The notes below the pieces were generated by a model. The model did not search any database. It was given only the letters and a program-made list of their open reading frames with translations, and was not told the DNA's origin. Made by a program: the position numbers and the translations under genes. Below are positions 14,401 to 26,455 of a stretch of DNA of 64,000 nucleotides, in pieces. Source of the stretch: Malurus cyaneus samueli (Eukaryota > Chordata > Aves > Passeriformes > Maluridae). Within the stretch, counting starts at the first letter, position 1. Every line of letters starts with the position of its first letter. The stretch lies in contig CM019216.1 of assembly GCA_009741485.1 (NCBI GenBank), positions 50,979,792 to 51,043,791 of the forward strand, given 5' to 3'.

Positions 14401-17362
14401 AAGCACTTAAAATTGAGGATTTTCTGGACTAAACCTGGTCACTGGTCAGAACATCCTTCTTCCTGCCTGCTCAATTCACAGACCTTCTTTCTTCTGTGGC
14501 TGATCTTTTTGAAGAACTGTTGTTTGTGGAAGAAAGAATGTATTTAAGTATATATTCAAATCTAAAGATTCATTTTTTGAAAAGTTTTGAGGTGAAATGT
14601 GTGATTTCAAAGGAAATGATAAATTTTTTTCTTTCAGAATATTTATTTTCTTGATAATCTGACCAAAGAGATTGGTTGTGTTTCATGTACAATTTACTAA
14701 AGCAAGTGGCAAACAGATTTCAGTGAACCATATTAAGGTGCAATCAAGCTGATGACATAAAAACCTGATTAATTACCATTTTTAAATGCAAGTTGTACAT
14801 GGATTCCTTTGGTGACTTTATGCTGCTTTCCTTTCCACCCCCATCAGTCATAAAGTCTTTGATGCAGCCTTAAAAACATAGCTATAATGCACAGTAACCA
14901 GCATTAGTCCCTGCATTTATGTTCTTTAGTGCCAAGTATTTATTTGCACAGTACCAAATACCTCATTTTCACTGGCATTCAGGAATAATATGGCAAAACG
15001 TTGAAGAGTGACATAAAATATAGGATGTTTATTCTTATTAGAAAGGCAGAAAAAAAAATAACCTGTTACCACTGATTTCCAGATCTTCAAAGAGCAAAGG
15101 GCATTTGTCTGTTCAACGTATAATTTTTTCTCAGACTGTAGAGGTACGTATTTAAGGAGCCTTTTGTGGTTGAACCATCAAATACTTCTATAAATAATAG
15201 AATTGTCAAATAATAAATAAATCAAAAATAAATGAAAATATTTACAGAAAGGACCGTGTTAAACATCAGCTCTGTCTTGACTTGCGTTCTTACCAGCAGT
15301 TTAACAAGCAAGAGGAAAGGAACTTCATAATTTCTCAGAAAATTAACAAATGGGCTCTGGAGTGCCAAATGTAGATCAGGAAAAGTTGCAATGCTGAGGA
15401 GTGTTGCAACAGGAATGAAAAGGGGACTGCAATCGACCTCCCGGTGAAACCTTATGCCAGCTAAATTTTGGCCACATTCAGTGAGTTATTTATGTATTTA
15501 AGTATTCCAAACCCAAGAATAATTTTAGTAAAGAATGGTAATGAAGAGCAATACATCAACAATAAAATACTGACTGGGGTCAGTGGCAGTAGCAGATCAG
15601 ATACACAAAACTGTGGTAGAGTGTCAGTGCATTTCAGTGACTTTCTTGACCGTCTTGGACAAGAAAGAGTATAAGTGGTCACAATTAATTGTAATTTCTT
15701 TTTTTCTTATTAAAAAAATGTGCATTCAATTTGCTTGCTCTAGTGGAAAACTCTTTTTTTTTTTTTTTTTTTGTTAATGTAACATGAGTTGTTCTTCTAG
15801 TCTATGCAGAACACTCAGTGTTCCAGAAAGAAAATTTTAACAGAATGTGATCAAAAATATATGCTCATTGCAAAAAATATCTCACTGTGCTCAGTGCATA
15901 ATGCATTTTATTTTAAACGTAAAAATTTGTTATATTTGAATACAGATCAAGGGAAGAATGTACAAGAACAGATCTCTAACTTCTTTTTCTTGGTAGCAGG
16001 GTTTTCCAGTTCTTCAAAATGATGATTTAGAAACACTACGTGTAATCAGGAATAAAAAATATTCCAAACAACATTTGGGAAAAAATGAAAGTCTTCTTAA
16101 AAAAAGGCAAACAACATAGTGGTTATTTGTTGGAAATTAAGGCTTAGCAATGTAGATGTCAGAACATAGTCATTAGACCCTTGCCACTGCCACATCTTAC
16201 TATTGTTTCATTTTTATACACACAGGGTAAAACCCATCTTTATTTTGCTATAGTAAATAATATGAAAGTGAGAGAAATCTTTTATATTCTCCTTAAAGCT
16301 TCTTTGGTGCCCTCACAGTCAGGATAGCTCTCAGTAAACCATCATTGGACAATAATAGCTGTCTTTAGCTACTGACTGCTTCATGGAATTCAGAGACTAC
16401 ATGCTAGGAACAGAACTCTTTTCAAGCCTTATTATCTCAGCTGTTCAGCTTGCCTTATTTCAGAAGGTAAAAGTATGTAAGTTTTCCCTTGACTTACAGT
16501 TTTTTTCTTACAGTTTTTTCTTACCGTCTTACAGGTTTTTTCACATATGGCATTTAATAATTTGTATTAAGATAAGAGAGTCAGGATTTTAAAGGACATT
16601 TCCCTCAAAATAACTGATGTACCCTTCAGTTTCTGGACCTTGTGCTTTTATATATTCTTTCATCTTTGTTTTCCACAAAAACAGCAGGAACTCGCTGAAT
16701 ATTGAATTAAATGAATGCTTGCTGCGTCTCAGAGGCTTAGGCATGTAAGCTGAGCCTTGGGAAGACCCTGAAATATGAGGTGTACCTTGCCCCAATTTTT
16801 TGCATTGTCATTGTCATGGGACTTATCTACAAGTCTCATATGTCAAAGGGGACACATTCTTTTCCTGGCAGCCAGTTTGAAGTCCATCTCATACACATCC
16901 TCTCGGTGAGGCAGAATCACTGCAGGAATAGGTGGGATACCTAGGGACATATATGCCATGGGTGGTCACTTCTCTGCAGAGAAGCGTGCCATGATACATT
17001 TTCACCCAGAAATGCTGATGACTTATTCTAAATGTGGCTCTGAATCCACCCCTGAGGGTAACAACTTGTACAGTTGGCAGATTTGGTCTTGAGCCTTGCC
17101 CTCAGGTTGCACTTAAAATAGAAGGCAGGCTCACTGGTGGCTGGCATCCCAGCCTCTGCTGAAAGGTGCAGTGCACTCCAGAAATGGAACTCACAGGAAT
17201 AGTGATTTGCAGTGAATAGGAGCAAGATTTTCTCTCTAGAAGGCAGTGTTGTAAAACACATATTAGTGGTGAGAGTTCCCTGGAGGATTTTAATGTCATT
17301 TTAAAAAGCATAGCTAAAATATGCACTCCTGTTTTATAATGCAAATGCTAACTCATTCTCTA

Positions 17363-17390
17363 TTTTTTTTTTTTTTTTTTTTTTTTTTTT
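17363..17390. repeat. Poly-T tract, 28 bases
   Basis: An uninterrupted run of 28 T. No retrocopy-like body or target duplication is visible beside it, so it is listed only as a homopolymer. Confidence 0.95.
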
Positions 17391-19021
17391 GTATAATGCA
17401 TATTTCTAGGAGTATTCTTAAGCTATTGAAAGAAAATAAAATACTTTAAGATTAATTTAAGCTCGTCATTTAAGCTTTTTCCCCAGAAAAATTGAATTGG
17501 AAGTGTTTTTAAAAAGACACGATTGAAAAATTGTTAGAATTATACAATGCATTACAAACCAAGTATCAGGAAGAAGTGGGAGCATAGTCTGTACTGTCAA
17601 ACACAGTAAGAAAATGTTTGCATACTGGCAAGTCCAACAGATCATTTGTTTATCCTTGTTTTATCTTCTAAATGGGTATTGTAATTCTGATTTGGTAGAT
17701 GCTCCCAAAACAGAACTTACAGTGGTATACTGTCTTCTGCACTCTGTGTGTGTATATATGTGTTTTTATACATAGGCTTGGAAACAGCTTAGGTTCTGAG
17801 TGCAGAAATACTTTTCAATTGAAATGCAGATCAGCTTTTCCTCCTCACCCACTTTTTACATAATTTGCACCACAAGCATCATCTAAAAAAAGCTAGGTTC
17901 CTTCTGATCAACTGAACAGTATTCAGGAGCATTAAGAAGGCTGAAATTGCCTTTGCTTAGAGGGAATACATTTTAGTTTCTCTTAGTCTTTATCTGCTGT
18001 GAGGAGAGAGACTTTCCAAGGTTCAAAACCATAATTTCTACTCAGTGGAGGCCAATACTTCTGTTTGCTCATTTTGTACCACTTTGTTTTGGCTTATCTG
18101 AACAGCCATCCTTGATAAAGGATGGCACCTTGCCATTCCTTACCTGGAAAAGTTTTACATCTCAGTTTCAATCCCAAGGTATTCTTCAGTTTCTCTGCCT
18201 CCCAATAAAATATATGCCAGTGTCTATTGGGGCCTATTTATTTTTAATAATGCTGTTTAGTCCTCATGTGACTGGAGTTATTATAATTCTATATCTAGTC
18301 ACATGTGCCTCAAACGGCTGAAAGCTTTGCTGCTCTGCTGTAACTTCTGTCAAAAATGTACTTTATATATCTCACCAACATTTCAAGAGCTGTCCAAGCA
18401 GAACAAATGGCAGGCCTTGAGCTAGCAAAGCATTGAAAATGTGATCAGACCCACTTTTGTTACTGAATATCATATTTAAAATATTTTAAATGGACCCTGT
18501 CCAGCTCTGGATGTTGCAATGGTCCCTACCCTCATCTTGGAAGTTAGAGCATGTAGAATGATGGGGCCAGTGTTAAAAGGCATGGGCCCTCCTTGAATCC
18601 TCTGTTTCTTCCTTGTACCTACATCTGTGCGTATGTATTCTGTTACTTTTGGCTAAAAGATGGCTTATAGATGGAGGAAAGAGGTCTATCACTGGCTGTG
18701 ACTATTCCAGAACTGCTTCTATTGTCATCCTGACATCTATAGATTGGCAGGACAGCTTAGAAATTGATCAGTAAGGACTGTGGTTATTGCATATTTTAAC
18801 AGAAGGATTCTTGAGTTTAAGGACAAGAGGACTTTGTGCTTCTTATGCTGCTTGGTTAAACATACTTGTTGAAAGGTGAGAGCACCAGGAGTTCTGTATT
18901 CATTTAGGTACTACATAGATATAATCAGTGTACGTAGAAGGACATTATGCTTACATAAAACTGGAACATATATGTTGATGTTTGTTGTATTACTTGAACA
19001 TATTTGCTTGTTTGGTTTTGG

Positions 19022-19060
19022 TTTTTTTTTTTTTTTTTCTTTTTTTAAATTTTTTTTTTG
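19022..19060. repeat. Interrupted poly-T tract
   Basis: Runs of T broken by C and AAA over about 39 bases. Simple low-complexity sequence. Confidence 0.9.
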
Positions 19061-20267
19061 GTTGAGAATGTTTGGGGGGATTGCCTAAAATGTTCCCTGT
19101 CTTCTTGTTTTGATCCTGAACAGAATGGAAGGTACTGCTCACTGTTAGAAATACTTTCTCTGTGCTTTGGTGGCTGTCTTCACTTATGCCCTGTAGTATT
19201 CATGTTTAATTCATTTATGTGGTAGAATATGGGTCATGGTCTTTCCTTTTTGCTCTGGGTTAGGCTGCCAGCATCTCTTCAAGTGAGGCAAACACACAGC
19301 TGAAAGGAATTTCATTGAATATAGAACTTAAAAATTGTTACAGTTATTTTAAAAAACTTGTATAGTGTCATGATTTTTTATTTCTGCTACTGGAAGATAG
19401 TAATTCTTTAAACAGTAGATGATATAATTATTGTTAATAACAGAGTATTAATGGTAAAGAAGAAAAATTACCACCTATCAACCTTATGCACTTCATTTTT
19501 GAATATTATGTAGCTTAAAGACAATTCTAATTTTATGAGGAACCATGCTTTACAAATACATTAAATATATTACACTTGTCCTTCTGAGATAAGCTGACTT
19601 ATCTCTGTAAAAAATATGAAATATTCATAGGATTTTCCAGTCTGAGATTCTTTCTTTTGGGAAAACAAACATATAATTTCTTGAATCAAATTGAGTTTGA
19701 ATATGAAATAGTAGGCTTTTTTTGTGAGGAACTTCTGCCCCTGGTTAAATTAATGGCTTTATGGAAGGCTTGTCATATGCACTAGAACATTAAAAAAATG
19801 CAGGTTAATAGTTGCAGAATTCATACCTTCATCTGTATGGTAACTGGATCCTTTGCTTATATATGAGTATTAATCTTTATAATATAAATAAGAATAATAA
19901 AAAAATCATCTGAACCTTATGTTTTATTTCATCAGTGTGATGAGGAGAAATCTGCATACTTTATCATCCTTCATATTAATAGCAAATATTAAGATTCATT
20001 GCTGTCACAGGCTCTGTGTACTGGTGCTCAAGTGTCAGTGACTGCAGGTATCACCAGAGGAGGTGTGCAAGAATAGCACACTTTTAATGGAAAGTAATTA
20101 TGGATTTGGTTTCTTCTGATTTATTTTTATATTCTGAATTAAAAAAAAAAAAAAATTACTTTCAAAAGCAAATTGATTGCAGTAATGGAAGGCTGGTTTT
20201 CAAGTGCACGTGGATGATCTGTCAGTGAAACACCATGGTTTTCCTGGATCTCCTGAACGGGGAATTG

Positions 20268-20800
20268 TGTTGTGGTTCAACCCCAGTCAGCAGCTAAGTA
20301 CCACACAGCTGCTCACTCACTCCCTGTCCACCCCATCCATGGTGAGATGGGGAAAAGAAGCAGAAAAATATTAAAAGCTGTAGGTTGAGATAGGAACAGT
20401 TTAATAAAGGAAATAAAGTTGTTGTTGTTAATTACAATACTACAAAAAGAGAATAATAAAGCTGACAAATGGGTTGTCAGTCTGTCCCCAAGCAGCTATT
20501 GGTGCCTCCCAGCCAACTCCCCCTCCTTCATATACTGGCACAACATTCTACAGTCTGCAATATCTCTTTGGCCAGTTCAGGGCAGCTGTCCTGGCTGCAC
20601 TCCCTCCCGATTCTACAGCACCTGCTCACTGGCAGAGCATAGGAAACTGAAAAGTCCTTGACTAAGAGTGAGCACCGCTCAGCAACAACTAAAACATCGG
20701 TGTGTTGCCAACATTGTTCTCATCCTACAAAATCCAAAATGCAGTGCTGTACCAGCTACTGAGAAGAAAAATGAACTCAGTCCCAGGACAGCGTGCAGTG
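20268..20800 (-). mobile_element. Solo LTR of an avian ERVL-like endogenous retrovirus
   Basis: On the + strand the block opens TGTTGTGGTTCAACCCCAG and contains TAAGTACCACACAGCTGCTC. It also has GGTTGAGATAGGAACAG, then TTTAATAAAGG, then CATATACTGGC, then GGCAGCTGTCCTGGCTG. It closes with AACTAAAACATCGGTGTG and ACCAGCTACTGAGAAGAAAA. These are reverse-complement landmarks of a common bird ERVL-type LTR, so the element lies on the minus strand, antisense to AKAP7. Read on the minus strand, a TATA-like GTATATG (about 20530) and an ATTAAA-type signal (about 20400) fall where a promoter and poly(A) site would be. No gag, pol or env remains beside it. The 5' terminus (right end on +) is diverged, and I could not find a target-site duplication. 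Confidence 0.88.
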
Positions 20801-22019
20801 TTTCTAGTCCGTAATCCTACAATTTCTATGTACACCTTCATGCTTTCATTACTGGCCAGAAGATCTGTGGGATCACGTTTTGCTTATGTGTATATATATG
20901 TGTTATCTGCCCATTCCAATTAAAAGTTGTTGGCAAATTTCTGGTAAATTAAAGATGTAGAAATTTTGAAATAGTAAACATCTACATGTTAGCATAAATA
21001 CACATCCAGATAAAAGAGAGAGATATTTTTTTAATTCCCACAATGAAGCAAAAATAGCAGTGTGAGCTTAGGTTTTAAGAGCCACAGGGCATCAGGGACT
21101 CTTGTCATTATGAGTGGCTTCCCATGGGTCAGTCTTCAGTATGAGTTCACTGGACACCAGAGAGCTACTTCTCAGACTCGTCACATACAGTCCTTGTTGT
21201 TTAAGAAAAAAAGCTTTTACTGACAGCTAATTTCAGCAAAAGCTGGGATATCCACATAAGCTCATATTGTCTAGCTTGCTTTGATAGTTAAGAGCATGTG
21301 AGCACTGCAAGAGTGTTGGTCTGATTCCTTTAAAATAAAAGGAAGCACAAGATAAAATAAGTAGAAAGCTGGGTGATTTTGGTTCTAGTGAGTGGAAGAA
21401 TATTTAAACAAAATGTGTGTCTTTTCATTTGCTTTTATTTACCTGCTTTGGGGGAGTAGACTGCCAAAGCCATACAGGCTGTGCTCATTTACTATCTTTT
21501 CTCACTGCATATGCCAAACTTGCAGTCTTAGGTGTTTTATCATTTATTTACTTTCAAGTAATTAATGACTGTGTTAGTAATGTTATGACTAATGCTAATC
21601 CTTGTAGAACTGCCTTAGATTCTTTTTCATCTTTAAACACTAACTGATGTTGCATCTTGTTAGTATTTTGCTACCTTAGAAAATCCTAAATTTATAACAT
21701 CCACCAGGTCACCTTCATCACCCACACTTGGCACACATCGTGTTGAGAAGGAGCACTACTAACCTGGAGTGAAGGTGACCGGCTCTATTCCTTATGAAGT
21801 CGATGGCTAATCCCCACCACACCCAGAGCGATAACCCCAGATTTTTATCAGCATCTCAGGCTAGGGCTGCTGTGCCTCTTCTCCAGCTGCGTGAGCAGCT
21901 TTCTTCCTTCCTTAGTCTTATAACTTCCTTTTTCCTTAATGGGGAAAGAAAGAGAGCCCATATATTAACCATAAATACGTAATATATCTACATAACATGT
22001 CCTTAACTCTGTTTTCTCC
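20801..22019. other. Intronic DNA upstream of the internal promoter
   Basis: No recognised gene. An 11-bp inverted repeat at 21707-21780 is described separately. The sequence becomes GC-richer towards 22020. Confidence 0.6.
21707..21780. repeat. Inverted repeat GGTCACCTTCA ... TGAAGGTGACC
   Basis: Perfect 11-bp arms at 21707-21717 and 21770-21780 are separated by 52 bp, about 240 bp before the CpG-rich promoter block. Each arm includes an AGGTCA/TGACC-like nuclear-receptor half-site. Regulatory function is only a possibility. Confidence 0.6.
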
Positions 22020-22303
22020 CGTTTCTCGGCACACCGCTGTGGAGCGGAGGGGAGCACTGGTGGCAGGGCACTGAGCCCCGCTGGCTGGTGCTGTATTTAA
22101 GGAGGCCGGACGGGTGCCTGGATTTTCTAGCGCTCATCCCTCTGTAACGTTAGGATGGGAAAGGGAAGATCTGTCTTTAGGGAATTGGATGTCGGGGGGA
22201 AAGGCGCAGGATGCCAGTGATCCCCGGCCCCGCGGGCTGCAGCTGGGGCTGGGGTTTGGATCGGGATTGGGGCTGTGGCTGGGATTTGGGCTGGGCTGTG
22301 TGC

Positions 22304-22339
22304 GGGGGCGGGGCGGGGCGGGGCGGGGCGGGGCGGGGC
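22304..22339 (+). repeat. Tandem GGGGC pentamer array (about 7 units)
   Basis: About seven GGGGC units in a row lie 135 bp upstream of the short-isoform ATG. G-runs of four separated by single C form a strong G-quadruplex motif on the non-template strand, and each unit also resembles a GC box. The copy number could vary between individuals or be mis-assembled. Confidence 0.95.
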
Positions 22340-22473
22340 CGCCGCTCAGTCCCCGTCTCCCGCTCGCTTCCCGGGAGGAATAAGCAGTTTTTGCAGGGAC
22401 CGCAGCCCGATCTGCAGGTTTTACTTGAGGTGCGCGCAGAGAGGACGAGGGAGAGGCTGAGGCGGCCGGTGCC

Positions 22474-22522
22474 ATGGGCCAGCTCTGCTGCTTTCCCTTC
22501 TCCAGAGGGGAGGAGAAGATCA
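22474..22522 (+). CDS. AKAP7: AKAP7 short-isoform first coding exon (lipid-anchor signal)
   Basis: ATG at 22474 in a good Kozak setting (GCCATGG) begins MGQLCCFPFSRGEEKI. It ends one base into a Ser codon at a CA|GTAAGT donor (GT at 22523). Human AKAP7 alpha begins MGQLCCFPFSRDEGKIS, so identity is nearly complete. Gly2 is the myristoylation site and Cys5 and Cys6 the palmitoylation sites that place the short isoform in the plasma membrane. There it brings PKA to L-type calcium channels and, in heart, other substrates. Phase 1 matches the acceptor at 47180: the joined codon is AGT (Ser), then EKQAAEPDD. The spliced protein would be 83 residues against 81 in human. The long ORFs on both strands here are by-products of high GC. 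Confidence 0.96.
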
Positions 22523-25500
22523 GTAAGTGAGCGGCGGTGCGCGGCGCTGGCTGCTGCCGCCGCGGGGAGGGAGCTGCGGGAGCATTCCTGCGGGGTTTTT
22601 CCTTCTGGAAAATTAACTGATTGCTTTTCAGAGAAGAGGTTGAGACAAATGAAGCAGTATTTCCACTAAGCACATGAATATTTCTTTCTAATAGTGCTCA
22701 GTACTTAGGTCTAATTTTGTCTATGAGCATTCTGTCAGTCCTTTTCTGTAAGCAGATATAGCCAAAGTGGATATTTTGATTTTCCTTTTTGGCAAGTGCA
22801 GTTTAGAGAGATAGATGAGAAGATTTTGATGTTTTAAGCATGTGCATGTTAATAGTAAAGCTCATTAGCAACAGATAGAAAGAAGAGAGATTTTGTTGAT
22901 GTCAATGTTGACAGATGACAAAGGATTTCCATCTGGGTGTTGGTTGGATGTGTAGTTTTAAGGTGACCAAGTGAGGGAACAGTCACACTTTATGTATGGA
23001 TCCAGTAGTGTCTGGTTTTGCTTTCAGTTGAGTAAATATAAGTTGAATCCGAGGGAGCAGTTCTGATCTCTTTATCTTTTGGTGTACTGAGTCAAGCTAG
23101 CTAATTTGACTGGAATGTTGTTTCTTTTAAATTCTGTGCTGAAAATGATGTTTGTCCTAAATTTGGTTACTCAATAAAATATTTACTCTCGACTTCTTGC
23201 TTAGTGAAATATTTTCAACCTTTCTTCTGGAAGATACAGCCAAATTTCTGTCACATTGTGTCTGAAATCAGTTTAAACTAAATTCACATAACTCATTAGC
23301 TGTAGGCTAAAAATTCAGTTTTCTAATCTGGTTTATATTTCATTCTTGTTTCTCAGGAAGCTTCTAGGCATAAATAAAGTGAGAGTTTATACCATCACTT
23401 AATAAATGTGTCTACCAATACAGCAAGAAATCTAGAAGACAGCCTCAAAAGATGAGTTAGCAGTTATTTTAAAATGTTTCTCCTTCCCCAGTCATGGTAT
23501 GAGGGTAAATGTTACAATTTTTGCATTGGAGAAAGTACTAGGAACATTTTATATTTCAAAATTATTTTTTCATCTAGCCAGTAGAGAATCTCTGTATGTG
23601 AAGTGCAGGTAGGTAGTGCATCTCCCTTCTAATATATGAACAGGTGAAGAGAGACAACAAATACAAATTGAGGTTTTTAGATTGTTCTGTTGATAGAAAA
23701 CAGGAGAAATTAAAAAAAAAAAAAAGGTATTCTTCTGCATCCTGCTTCTCTCAGTCCCTTCACTTCACTGTTTCTTAACTTTTCTTCTGCCATCAGCTGT
23801 CATGCACCAGTTTTCATTGCATGGGTTCCTGTGAGTGACTGGAACATACACTGAATATAGTATTTAGCACAGCATGACCTCAAACTACATGTAGTCAAAT
23901 AAACTATTCAGGAGATGTCATTATGTATGTGCAAAGTCACAAAGGCCTTTGAAAGATGTCTGCTTTTGTCATCTAGCAACAGAAAGGTGTGGCACTAACC
24001 CCTTGAGCGTGTGGAAAGGAAAAAAAAAGGGTAGTTATAGGATAATGGGAATCTGAAGCAAGGAGATTTGGCTATGAATGAGATATGTGACACTGTTTTA
24101 CCAGTGTTCGGGGGGGGTAACATGATTGAGCCATCTTAAAAAGGGAAAGAGAGAGGAAGTACAGGATGAGCATGGTGAATGTGATTGGTCTTCCCCTCAG
24201 TTCAGCACAGACTGGAGAAAAGAGAGAAAAGGGAAATAGCTTTCCTTTCATCTGGCCTCCCTCGCTCTTCTGTTCCTCCCTCTGTACGCTGGGAGGAAGC
24301 ACTGCTGGGCATTTGGCATGGCTGTGCCCCAGCCAGGCAGGCAGTTTGAAGCTGGCCATGTGGAACAGATAGAAGGGAATGTTTCTCGCATCTGTTTTTC
24401 CTCTTCTTATCATATTATCATGGTGACCTCTAAACTAATTGTTTCTGGAAATTAACCTGGACTTTTTTATTACCCCTAAATTACCCTGGTTAGGAAATGT
24501 GCAGGTGTAAATTACAATCATGCGACTGTTGTACACGAGAAACAAAAAGTACATTATAAAGGTGCAAGCATGTGCAGTAAATAGCAGCTCATGATGCTAC
24601 TTGACTCATTTCAGTCACAGTGAAAATGAAAATGTATGAATTTCTTTAGGGTTTTCCTCTAAGTTTTGTTTCAGCTGAGGTGCCTCAAATAAACTCAGCT
24701 GACAAATGCCAGTTATTGAATTGCTGAGAGTTTGTTCATTTTCATGTAAAGCATAGTTTCAAAAAGTGTTGTAATGATATTATCTGGTTGTATATTACAT
24801 CTTCGTGTTGAGTGAGGTGAAAGCTCACTGCTTTCATGGTGTACTTTTTAAAATTTTAGTTTAGATCTATGTCACATCAAGTGTGAATTAAATGTAGCTT
24901 CAACACATTGACTAATTTACATTGTTTAAAAAAATTAATCTATCTTACCTTAGAAATTAATAGGTGCTTATGACTGAAATGCACCAAAATGCTGACAAGG
25001 GGAAGCTGAGTTGTGTTATTAAGTTTTATCAGCCACTTGCTTATATCTTATATCCCACACAGTTATGTACTTCACATATTTCTGTTTCTTTCTATTTCTA
25101 TTCTCCTCAAATTTAGGTACAACTGTGGAAAACATTAGCCAGGTTTTTTGGTTGTGGTAACATTATGTGAGTGGTTGCCTGGATCAGATTTATGATCTGT
25201 CTCCCTAGCACATGCCTAACAAAGCCATTAGAAAAGGACAGGTGTATAAGAAGGTGTTTCCTCAAAATAAAGCTCTGATGCTGCAGCAGTTCAAGACGTG
25301 TGGGCTTTATGAAGCAAGATGGCATCCTTGATAATTACAAGTCTTTAGTTATTTTTTCCCGTCTCCTCTTGAATCCACAGAGATTTTTAATATCTCTGCT
25401 ATCTTCTGGCAAGAGGCTTTATGGCTTAACAAGTCTTTTTGTAAAGAATCTTACTAGCCATGCCAACCAATACAATTTTGTTTACTGAGTACTATCTAAA

Positions 25501-26455
25501 CAAACAGTTTTTGTCATACTTGGTAGAAATCAATTCCAGAATGTACTCTGGGTAGCAGAGAGTTAGGGTATTCTGCAATGAAGGAAAGGAAAAAAATGTC
25601 TCTTCTCACCACTGATTGTGGGATGGACACAAGTAAAGCATGAGTAGGAACTGTTAAAATTTAGACATGTAGGACCTTCACAACTTATTCTTTCCGTTAT
25701 CTTAGCAAATGATCATGTAACCACTATAGGGCTGAGAGAACTTTCTACAAGGATACAGACGCCTGATTCAGCATGTTAAGTTCCAATGAAGTTGGTTGGA
25801 GTTTCAAAATTCGGCCTGCTATGTTCAAGGAGAAGCTTTTCAAAGAGTGTTTATTTCAAATAACGATTAGTGTTTAGTCTAACAATTAATTATTTTTATT
25901 TCTGAGATCATGAAGGAACTGCCTTCATGATAATCCTGTAGTTAGACCTTGTATTGATTTGCTTACGCCAATGTTCAAGAAATGCTTTTTCATTTTGGAA
26001 ACGGTCTCAAATGATCTTTAACTGTTTTTTTAAATTTTCTAATTGTAAGTTCATTTCTGGTCTAAAGTTGTTCGTTTGTTTTTACTTTATAGCATGACAC
26101 TCTTTATTTAGACATAAAAGAAAACACTTTACAAAATAAGCATCATTACACCTCATTATAGATGTATATATGGTAGACCATTTGCTACTTGATGGAAGCC
26201 AAGGATCAGAGATTTTGTTTTATTGGCCAGAAACTGTTTTAAAATGCTGCTAATTATTGAATGCATACAAAATTCCCATATTATACAATTGCTGATGTGA
26301 AACAAGACTGGTCATATAATCAAAATAGAAACTTATTTGCATTCTAAAAATGTAATTCCTAACTTAAAAGGGCAGAGCATAGCAATGTGAGCACTTTTGC
26401 ATGTTTTGATTTAATGAGATTAAACAATTTGTTGTTTGATAGCTATTATAAATAG
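22523..26455. other. Intronic DNA without recognised genes
   Basis: AT-rich intron of both AKAP7 isoforms. All ORFs are short and unrecognised. There is a poly-A run near 23710. Confidence 0.6.

Larger units (their letters stand above)
11438..20267. other. Intronic DNA with poly-T tracts, no recognised gene
   Basis: AT-rich intron. Homopolymer runs of T occur at 15754-15772, 17363-17390 and 19022-19060 (interrupted). A GC-richer stretch at about 14090-14420 shows no repeat or gene I can name. All ORFs are short and unrecognised. Confidence 0.6.
22020..22600 (+). promoter_or_regulatory. AKAP7: CpG-island promoter of the short AKAP7 isoform
   Basis: This is the only strongly CpG- and GC-rich block in the window and it surrounds the alternative first exon. 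It includes a TATTTAAG element at about 22093, several GGGCTGGG-type runs from 22240, and seven tandem GGGGC units that are also GC-box/Sp1-like sites. The downstream part is dense in CG dinucleotides around the ATG. The transcription start cannot be fixed from sequence; anywhere between about 22125 and 22440 is possible. Placing a separate promoter for the short isoform inside the long-isoform intron agrees with the known mammalian AKAP7 layout. Confidence 0.8.

Noticed and set aside
17363..17390. Poly-T run as the tail of a minus-strand processed pseudogene
   Set aside because: No gene-like body or target duplication is found on the expected side, and birds have few processed pseudogenes.
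22134..22673. 179-codon minus-strand ORF and overlapping + strand ORFs around the CpG island
   Set aside because: The high GC and the GGGGC/GGGCTG repeats remove stops; the peptides are Pro/Arg or Gly/Trp repeats antisense to or out of frame with the genuine AKAP7 exon.
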